A DNA stretch of 5,170 nt. Origin: Candidatus Brocadiaceae bacterium (lineage in GTDB: Bacteria; Planctomycetota; MHYJ01; JACQXL01; CAKKQI01). The position numbers and the translations under genes are program-made. The notes beneath the pieces are model-generated. The model ran no database searches, was not told the DNA's origin, and saw nothing but the letters and a program-made list of their open reading frames with translations. Of the stretch, positions 1 through 5,170 are shown one piece after another (within the stretch, counting starts at the first letter, position 1; each line of letters begins with the position of its first letter). The stretch is taken from the NCBI GenBank assembly GCA_919901895.1, contig CAKKQI010000484.1, positions 1 through 5,170 on the forward strand. The letters are read 5' to 3'.

Positions 1-935
1 GATATTAAATCCTTCTTGATTTCCTTGATAACTTTTTCCTGGGCGCCGGTGAGGGTGAATGGAATCCGTTGGCGGATATGCCGGTCCAGCGTATCTGATA
101 TTTTTAACTGGTATTTTACCGTGCTTTTTCTGGCCCGGTTACGCCGGAGCGCCAGAGCCACCTGGAGTAAAAATAATTCCTCATAAATAAACCGTTTCCG
201 GGCTGATTCCATTTTGGTATGGGAATCCGGGAAATGGATCTGGTTAATGGCTGAATTGACGTGCATAAAATGATATTTTTTAGCGAGAGACTCTTCAATA
301 ATATCCGGCAGAGAAATATGTTCCTCAAGAAGATTTTTAATAAGCCGGCGGATAAATTTTTGATATAATCCTTCAGTTAATGAATAACAGGGAATAATGC
401 CGCCGGTATGAACCAAACGGTTCAGGCCGCCGGTGTGAAGCGAAGTGGTATGATTGGTAATGATTTCGTATTCCGGAGCAACCATCTGGAATTTGTCATA
501 AAATTTTAACCGGCCGGAAAGAATCACTTTTTGTCCTTTGCTTAAATATGTTTTGAGGTACGGTTGATTAAACCAGGTCGCGTAGATAATCCCGGTTTGG
601 TCGCTGACCGCGGTTTCCAGGATAGTTTTGCCGGATCGAGTGCGCCGCAGGCTGGAAGCGACAATTTCACCCTGAATTGTTTTTTCATTTGGTGGATCGC
701 CGGCCGCTCTTTCAGGCGAGTCTCGCTCCAATGTTACATCAGGGCGGGAGGCGGACGAATGATGGTATTCGGACAGAACTTCAGAAATTTTTTTTATTTT
801 ACTGCGGTCCAGATATTTATGAGGAAAATAATAAAAAAGGTCCCGGATGGTATAAATTTCCAGCCGGTTAAAAAGTTTTACCCGTTGGGGGCCGACGCCT
901 TTTAAATACTGAATTGATGTGAAAATATTTTTCAT
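1..935 (-). CDS. recG: ATP-dependent DNA helicase RecG, N-terminal part (3' end outside window)
   Basis: RecG is a superfamily 2 helicase that regresses stalled replication forks and migrates Holliday junctions. The visible 311 residues cover the N-terminal wedge region and the start of the helicase core; the family is usually about 690 residues, so over half lies beyond the left edge. Visible hallmarks are KGVGP (residues 12-16, helix-hairpin-helix-like), FPHKYLDR (37-44), an OB-fold wedge with WFNQPYL (121-127) and APEYE, PCYSLTEGL (about 182-190), IHFP (233-236), and PFTLTGAQ (292-299), the Q-motif-like entry to the first helicase domain. Walker A would lie just outside the window. The start is well fixed: an in-frame TAA sits two codons upstream of the ATG, and the family motif begins about 10 residues in. 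No Shine-Dalgarno is visible. The segment at residues 52-85 is longer than usual (see findings). It lies 87 nt after cdaR, probably in the same transcript. The family call is secure. Confidence 0.95.
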   Translation of the reverse strand, partial: MKNIFTSIQYLKGVGPQRVKLFNRLEIYTIRDLFYYFPHKYLDRSKIKKISEVLSEYHHSSASRPDVTLERDSPERAAGDPPNEKTIQGEIVASSLRRTRSGKTILETAVSDQTGIIYATWFNQPYLKTYLSKGQKVILSGRLKFYDKFQMVAPEYEIITNHTTSLHTGGLNRLVHTGGIIPCYSLTEGLYQKFIRRLIKNLLEEHISLPDIIEESLAKKYHFMHVNSAINQIHFPDSHTKMESARKRFIYEELFLLQVALALRRNRARKSTVKYQLKISDTLDRHIRQRIPFTLTGAQEKVIKEIKKDLI

Positions 936-993
936 TATTTAAGACGGTTTATTAACAAGTCGGCAGTCAAGCCACTCTAAAACACCGTTGGTT

Positions 994-1020
994 CGATATT
1001 ACTCACCACAAGTATTATCG
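994..1020 (-). other. Intercistronic hairpin between cdaR and recG
   Basis: This is a 10-nt inverted repeat with one mismatch and a 7-nt loop. On the minus strand it reads CGATAATACT, loop TGTGGTG, AGTAATATCG, giving nine base pairs and one A-A mismatch. It begins 2 nt after the cdaR stop codon. No U-run follows it (the next bases are AACCAACGG), so it is not a standard intrinsic terminator. It could be an mRNA stability element, a weak attenuator, or chance. The rest of the 87-nt gap holds no convincing promoter or recG ribosome binding site. Confidence 0.45.
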
Positions 1021-1022
1021 GA

Positions 1023-2084
1023 TTATTTCTGTTCCGGTGGCGGCGGTGCGGGCGGCGGTGGGATCTGTTGTTCCAGCACATCAAGTTTTATCTGCGGTAG
1101 ATTTTTAGGTTCTTCAATCCTGTCCCGGCCCGGCGCATCAGGGGTTAGTCTGAATTCCACCGACGGGTTATAAGTCATTCCCGCTTTAACATCGCTGATC
1201 TGGCTATATAAACTGGTTACGTTAATGAATAAATTAAAATGGTGTTCATTAAACTTATCTATAACCGACTGGGGCAATTTTAATTTTAAATCAACCTGTT
1301 CCGGGTTAATTTTAACTTTATAGGGAAATTCCGCTGGTAATAAAACATTGATATTTGATTTAAAAATTTTTTCAACCAGGATATCCTGAATGGTAACTTC
1401 CACGATAAATTTGTCATCCATCGTTATTTTTTGTCCGTCCAGGACGTCAGGGATATGGCCTTCCTGGGAAAAAGAAGCGGTTCGGCCTGAGATATTAATT
1501 TTACGGGGAACAATTTCGTTGTAATTATCAAGAATATTTTTAGGGCCGCGGACCAGTATTTCCGACGGGCTGGCTTTAATCCTGGTGATCCGGTATCCTT
1601 CAGCCACCGAACCCTGAAGGCAATCATCGGTTTTGATTCGCATAACCTTGGAATCTTCTTTGACGATGGTAACAATGATTTTAGCCGGTTCAAAACTTTT
1701 TATTCTGATCTGAGGCGGCAGGTTGATAAAATCACCGGTCATAATTTCTTCGGTCCGGACCATCGGTTTATTCAGCGAAGCATCAGCTCCGGTAATTTTA
1801 TGGAGGCAGAGGATGTCAGGAGGAATGTCATTGAGCAGATCCCGTGGTCCCTGCAGGATGACCTTTACCTGATTTATCGGAATTCCGTCAGGTGTTTCAA
1901 TATGAGTGGTGATAATATTAGGAGGCAAACTCAGCTTCAAAGGTATGGTTAGCGGTTCCGGTAAAACATCAGGGTATTCATAATTAAAATAGAACCAGAT
2001 TATGCCGGCCAGGACAACGGCCATGATTTTGGTGCCAAGATTGTAAGTAAAAAATTTGATTAATAAGGGCAATATTTTTTTCAT
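1023..2084 (-). CDS. cdaR: YbbR-domain membrane protein CdaR, regulator of the diadenylate cyclase
   Basis: This is a 353-residue single-pass membrane protein. The N-terminus (residues 1-34) ends in NLGTKIMAVVLAGIIWFYFN, the typical YbbR opening and the only membrane helix; the rest should be outside the cytoplasmic membrane. YbbR-type repeats follow: one around residues 45-140 with VKVILQGPRDLLNDI (73-87), a second around 147-232 with ILVRGPKNIL (176-185), and a more divergent stretch around 238-335 with PYKVKINPEQVDLKLKL (254-270). The recurring 'V.GP..(I/L)L' element is the repeat hallmark. In Firmicutes, CdaR binds CdaA and modulates c-di-AMP synthesis; assigning that role here rests on the domain and on adjacency to cdaA, 44 nt upstream. 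The C-terminus is a proline-rich tail (IPPPPAPPPPEQK). The ATG lies directly before the basic residues and membrane helix, so the start is plausible, although it lacks a good Shine-Dalgarno. Family identity is strong; the regulatory direction is unknown. Confidence 0.9.
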   Translation of the reverse strand: MKKILPLLIKFFTYNLGTKIMAVVLAGIIWFYFNYEYPDVLPEPLTIPLKLSLPPNIITTHIETPDGIPINQVKVILQGPRDLLNDIPPDILCLHKITGADASLNKPMVRTEEIMTGDFINLPPQIRIKSFEPAKIIVTIVKEDSKVMRIKTDDCLQGSVAEGYRITRIKASPSEILVRGPKNILDNYNEIVPRKINISGRTASFSQEGHIPDVLDGQKITMDDKFIVEVTIQDILVEKIFKSNINVLLPAEFPYKVKINPEQVDLKLKLPQSVIDKFNEHHFNLFINVTSLYSQISDVKAGMTYNPSVEFRLTPDAPGRDRIEEPKNLPQIKLDVLEQQIPPPPAPPPPEQK

Positions 2085-2128
2085 GATAAAATATTATTCC
2101 AACCGGTCCCGATGAATATCTGGGAATT

Positions 2129-2908
2129 TTAGGTCTTGTTTTTAGTAAGCACTTTTTCTTCTTTCAGGTAAAGTCCTTCCAGCATATTCTGTAACGATGT
2201 TTCATCAAGTTCGGTGGTTAATTGGCCTTTAACGCCGATGGAAATCCGGCCGGTTTCCTCGGAAACAATGACTACCAGGGCATCGCTTTCTTCGGTAATA
2301 CCGATGCCGGAACGATGCCTGGTCCCGACGCTTTTAGAAATTTCCGGGTTATCGGTCAGTGGGAAAAGGCAACCGGCGGCCATAATCCGGTCTTCTCTGA
2401 TAATTACGGCTCCGTCATGTAAAGGCGAACCGGGGTGGAAAATTGTCTGGAGCAATTCACTGCTAACCTGGGCATTTAACTGAACGCCGCCTTCAATATA
2501 AGGTTTTAAACTTATTTCGCGTTCCAGGGTAATCAATGCTCCTACCCGGTTTTTAGATAATTTTAAAGCCGCTTCTATTATTTCGGTAATTACTTCTGAT
2601 TTTACTGAAAAAAACGGGTTAAGCAATCGGCTCTGGCCCAGCCGTAAAAGAGAGCGGCGCAGTTCCTGTTGAAAAATAACCACCAGGGCAAAAACCAAAA
2701 CAAGAAAAAACCATTCTTTAAGAATATAGTGCAGGGTGGAAAGTTTAAAAAATCTGGTGCTCATTACCACGACCAGAAAAGTTATCACGGTGATAAAAAT
2801 CAGCCCTTTAAGGATTCCGGCTCCGCGGGTGCCGCGCAGGCTGATGAGCAGGTAGTAAAATAAGATGGAAATAATAATAATTTCAATTAGGCTTCTGATT
2901 AAATCCAT
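2129..2908 (-). CDS. cdaA: Diadenylate cyclase CdaA (c-di-AMP synthase, DisA_N domain)
   Basis: This 259-residue membrane enzyme joins two ATP into cyclic di-AMP. Three hydrophobic helices (about residues 5-24, 33-50 and 62-80) precede a short amphipathic linker and the cytoplasmic DAC domain (about 100-245). The catalytic signatures are intact: HDGAVI with DGA at 165-167, and GTRHRSGIG with RHR at 197-199, followed by SEETGRISIG (216-225). Length and layout match the CdaA/DacA class rather than DisA, which has no membrane helices and carries DNA-binding domains. The frame stays open upstream to 3091, but that stretch overlaps the folP 3' end and does not look like CdaA. The ATG at 2908, giving MDLIRSLIEI, matches the usual start just before helix 1. 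It begins 28 nt after the folP stop and is followed 44 nt later by cdaR, its usual partner. No strong Shine-Dalgarno is visible. In other bacteria c-di-AMP controls potassium and osmolyte transport and wall stress responses. Confidence 0.96.
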   Translation of the reverse strand: MDLIRSLIEIIIISILFYYLLISLRGTRGAGILKGLIFITVITFLVVVMSTRFFKLSTLHYILKEWFFLVLVFALVVIFQQELRRSLLRLGQSRLLNPFFSVKSEVITEIIEAALKLSKNRVGALITLEREISLKPYIEGGVQLNAQVSSELLQTIFHPGSPLHDGAVIIREDRIMAAGCLFPLTDNPEISKSVGTRHRSGIGITEESDALVVIVSEETGRISIGVKGQLTTELDETSLQNMLEGLYLKEEKVLTKNKT

Positions 2909-2936
2909 AATTCTGTACCCGCAAAATAATTTTATA

Positions 2937-3818
2937 TTATGACGACGGCGGATTTTTAATGGCTTCGCAAACAGTGATAACCTGTTTGATTTCCCTGACA
3001 TCATGGACCCGCACAAACGGGACGTCCTGAAGCACCGCAGCCGCCACGACCGCGGCTGTGCCAAGCAACCGTTCTCCGGTTGGCCGGTCAAGTAATTTTC
3101 CGATAAAAGACTTACGCGAAGGGCCCAGCATGACCGGATATCCTAACGATTGAATTTCTTTTAACCGGTTAAGAATTTCATAATTATGTGTTAATGTTTT
3201 AGCAAATCCTAATCCCGGGTCAATGATTATTTGTTTTGCGGAAATACCGGCCGAATCGGCCAGATTGATCCGTTCGTGAAAGTACTGAATTATCTCGGAA
3301 ATTAAATCATCATAATAAGGGTTGGCCTGCATATTACGGGGAGTTCCTTTAATATGCATAATTACCACCGGTACGCCGGTCCGGGCGATTACGCCCGGTA
3401 AATCGGCATCAAATCCCAGTCCGGAAATATCGTTGACCAGGCCGGCGCCGGCTTCAAGAGCGGCTTCAGCCACCTTTGCCTTATAAGTATCAATGGAAAT
3501 TAAGGCCGAAGGGGATTCACGGATAATGGATTGGATGACCGGTACGGTTCGTTCCAATTCCACTTCTAAAGGAACCGGTTCGGCGCCCGGCCGGGTGGAT
3601 TCACCGCCGATATCAATAATATCCGCTCCCTGCTGAAGCATTTCCAACGCTCTGCTAACGGCTTTTTCTCTGATATTAAACTGCCCGCCGTCGGAAAAAG
3701 AATCCGGCGTAACGTTCAGAATTCCCATCAGATAAGTTCTGTTCAAATTAAGAATTCTGTTGCCCGGAAATACTATTTTCCGGTTTATTTCCCGGTGTCG
3801 TTGAGTTAAGGTTTCCAT
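2937..3818 (-). CDS. folP: Dihydropteroate synthase
   Basis: FolP condenses p-aminobenzoate with 6-hydroxymethyl-7,8-dihydropterin diphosphate to give dihydropteroate in folate synthesis; it is a cytoplasmic TIM barrel and the sulfonamide target. From the chosen start it has 293 residues, slightly above the usual 270-285. Motifs in order: MGILNVTPDSFSDGG (31-45), GGESTRPGAE (71-80), ISIDTYK (107-113), NDISG (129-133), MHIKGTPRNMQ (154-164), DPGLGFAKT (200-208), GPSRKSFIG (232-240), VRVHDV (269-274). The SFSDGG and STRPGA loops, where sulfonamide-resistance changes or insertions are known, look unaltered. The frame is open up to 3881, but the extra 21 residues lie in ftsH coding sequence and resemble nothing in FolP, so I prefer the ATG at 3818. 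That start still overlaps ftsH by 71 nt. A TTG at 3746 just past the ftsH stop is possible but would clip the first strand. FolP identity is certain; the start is moderately so. Confidence 0.95.
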   Translation of the reverse strand: METLTQRHREINRKIVFPGNRILNLNRTYLMGILNVTPDSFSDGGQFNIREKAVSRALEMLQQGADIIDIGGESTRPGAEPVPLEVELERTVPVIQSIIRESPSALISIDTYKAKVAEAALEAGAGLVNDISGLGFDADLPGVIARTGVPVVIMHIKGTPRNMQANPYYDDLISEIIQYFHERINLADSAGISAKQIIIDPGLGFAKTLTHNYEILNRLKEIQSLGYPVMLGPSRKSFIGKLLDRPTGERLLGTAAVVAAAVLQDVPFVRVHDVREIKQVITVCEAIKNPPSS

Positions 3819-5170
3819 TTTTATGGTTAATCTCAAGTCCTTTAACAATTTTTTCCACATCGGCCGCGTTGAGCAATTCATATTTTAACAATGCCTGAGC
3901 CAGCCGGTCGCAGGTTTCTTTATTATCCGTAATGATTTTTTTTGCCTCTTCATAAGAGTTTATCAGGATATTCCTGATTTCCTGGTCAATGGCTAAAGCC
4001 GTAGATTCGCTGTGCGGTTTGGTGCGTGAGATTTCCCGTCCGAGGAAGAGATGTTCTTCCGTATCGGTATAACTGATTGGTCCCAATTTATCGCTCATAC
4101 CCCATTCACAAACCATTTTACGGGCGAGTTCGGTCGCGTGTTTAATATCTGATTGAGCGCCGGAAGAAATATCCTTACAGAAGATTTCTTCCGCCACCCG
4201 TCCGGCAAATAAAACTCTGATATTGGCCAGGATATATTTTTTATGCATATGGTAACGGTCTTTTTCCGGAAGTTGCATGGTGGCGCCGAGATAGGGACCG
4301 CGCGGAATAATGGTTACCTTATGAAGTTTTTCGGCTTCGGGAATAAAATAAGATGCTAACGCATGGCCGCTTTCGTGATAAGCAGTTACTTTCCGGTCTT
4401 CTTCATCCATTACCCGGCTTCGTTTCTGGCGACCCCATCGGACTTTATCGCGCGCTTCTTCCATCTCTTCCATACTGACGGCCTCTTTTTTCTTCATCAC
4501 GGCCAGCAGGGCTGATTCATTAATAACGGCTTCTAATTCTGCACCGGAAAATAGCGGCGTCATCTGTCCTAATTTGGTGAAATTAACGGAATCATCTATT
4601 TTAATCCGCCGGGCATGGACTTTAAGAATGGCTTCCCGGCCTTTCATATCAGGTAGACTAATCATAATCTGACGGTCAAACCGGCCCGGTCTCAGCAGGG
4701 CAGAATCCAGCACATCGGGTCGGTTAGTAGCGGCAACGACAATTACGCCGGCATCAGTGTCAAAACCATCCATTTCTACCAGGATGGCGTTTAAAGTTTG
4801 TTCGCGTTCGTCGTGTCCGCCGCCCAGACCGGTTCCTCGCTGGCGGCCGACCGCATCAATTTCATCCAGAAAGATAATACAGGGGGAGTTTTCTTTGGCC
4901 TGGCGGAAAAGGTCACGCACCCGCGAAGCGCCCACTCCGACAAACATTTCCACAAAGTCAGAACCGGACATACTGAAAAACGGCACATTGGCTTCGCCGG
5001 CAATGGCTTTGGCCAATAGGGTTTTGCCGGAGCCGGGTGCTCCGACTAAAAGAACGCCCCGCGGTAACCGGCCGCCTAATTTCTGGAATTTGGTTGGGGC
5101 TTTTAAAAACATAATAATTTCCTGGACTTCATCTCTTTCTTCATCAATCCCGGCCACATCGTCAAAAGTA
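3748..5170 (-). CDS. ftsH: ATP-dependent zinc metalloprotease FtsH (5' end outside window)
   Basis: FtsH is a membrane-anchored hexameric AAA+ protease that removes misfolded membrane proteins and some regulators. The visible part starts at TFDDVAG, the beginning of the AAA domain; the N-terminal membrane helices and periplasmic segment lie beyond the right edge. Counting the V of VAGIDEE as residue 1: Walker A GAPGSGKT (39-46), pore loop MFVGVGA (71-77), Walker B IIFLDEID (94-101), second region of homology [21 protein letters not shown] (143-163) with arginine fingers R156 and R159, zinc site HESGH (261-265), and a likely third zinc ligand D337 in SSGAQSDI. All needed residues are present. 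The protease domain continues through [16 protein letters not shown] and EEHLFLGRE. The protein ends in a polar Asn/Ser/Gly-rich tail (about residues 443-469) that shares DNA with the start of folP. The codon at 5157 is an internal GTG (Val), not a start. Identity is certain. Confidence 0.98.
   Translation of the reverse strand, partial: TFDDVAGIDEERDEVQEIIMFLKAPTKFQKLGGRLPRGVLLVGAPGSGKTLLAKAIAGEANVPFFSMSGSDFVEMFVGVGASRVRDLFRQAKENSPCIIFLDEIDAVGRQRGTGLGGGHDEREQTLNAILVEMDGFDTDAGVIVVAATNRPDVLDSALLRPGRFDRQIMISLPDMKGREAILKVHARRIKIDDSVNFTKLGQMTPLFSGAELEAVINESALLAVMKKKEAVSMEEMEEARDKVRWGRQKRSRVMDEEDRKVTAYHESGHALASYFIPEAEKLHKVTIIPRGPYLGATMQLPEKDRYHMHKKYILANIRVLFAGRVAEEIFCKDISSGAQSDIKHATELARKMVCEWGMSDKLGPISYTDTEEHLFLGREISRTKPHSESTALAIDQEIRNILINSYEEAKKIITDNKETCDRLAQALLKYELLNAADVEKIVKGLEINHKNGNLNSTTPGNKPENSISGQQNS

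Noticed and set aside
564..905. Plus-strand open frame of 113 codons, and smaller overlapping ones.
   Set aside because: It lies wholly opposite recG, whose motifs are unmistakable on the minus strand. Its product resembles nothing and has no ribosome binding site.
936..985. Possible recG promoter (TTGACT on the minus strand with A/T-rich boxes downstream).
   Set aside because: No -10-like hexamer sits at 16-18 nt from TTGACT. The candidates TTAATA and TTAAAT are at about 9 and 22 nt.
944..988. Complementary ACGGT/ACCGT pair that could form a long-range stem in the cdaR-recG gap.
   Set aside because: Only five pairs closing a 35-nt loop; too weak to claim.
985..1000. GGTTCGA-like string resembling a tRNA T-arm loop.
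   Set aside because: No acceptor, D or anticodon arms can be built around it, and part of it belongs to the hairpin at 994-1020.
1424..1693. Minus-strand 89-codon frame inside cdaR.
   Set aside because: It is an alternative frame within a gene whose YbbR repeats are clear, and its product is Lys/Arg-rich with no family features.
2214..2863. Plus-strand open frames opposite cdaA.
   Set aside because: They are shadows of the conserved DAC-domain and membrane-helix coding sequence, with low-complexity or unrecognisable products.
2915..2940. TATAAT-like A/T-rich run just upstream of cdaA.
   Set aside because: No -35 match at proper spacing, and the tight gap after folP fits read-through transcription better.
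2909..3091. In-frame upstream extension of cdaA (61 more codons, Arg- and Cys-rich).
   Set aside because: It lies over the conserved 3' part of folP in another frame and does not resemble CdaA. The ATG at 2908 sits exactly before the first membrane helix.

Overview
The window is a tightly packed stretch of bacterial chromosome with five genes, all on the minus strand and apparently one transcription unit. In transcription order (right to left) they are ftsH (membrane AAA+ zinc protease, 5' end outside the window), folP (dihydropteroate synthase), cdaA (diadenylate cyclase, makes c-di-AMP), cdaR/ybbR (YbbR-domain membrane regulator of CdaA), and recG (branched-DNA helicase, 3' end outside the window). 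The junctions are a 71-nt overlap, then gaps of 28, 44 and 87 nt. The largest gap, between cdaR and recG, carries an imperfect hairpin 2 nt after the cdaR stop codon.

There are no mobile elements, CRISPR arrays, tRNA or rRNA genes, or convincing promoters. The plus strand carries no gene I can support; its open frames lie opposite the minus-strand genes. G+C is in the low to mid 40s by eye. CCGG tetranucleotides are strikingly frequent, and none of the four visible start codons has a clear Shine-Dalgarno sequence. The FtsH C-terminal half ([17 protein letters not shown], then [13 protein letters not shown]) and the ftsH-folP-cdaA order suggest a PVC-superphylum or Omnitrophota-like bacterium. 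This is judged from memory of such proteins and is low confidence.

Functionally the block combines membrane protein quality control (FtsH), folate synthesis (FolP), the c-di-AMP synthase with its membrane partner (CdaA/CdaR; osmotic, potassium and cell-wall homeostasis in characterised bacteria), and replication-fork repair (RecG). All active-site motifs I looked for are intact. I do not see an undescribed system here. The points worth a second look are the intercistronic hairpin, an insertion of about 25 residues in the RecG wedge region, the polyproline tail of CdaR, recG occupying the place where glmM often follows cdaR, and the CCGG enrichment.
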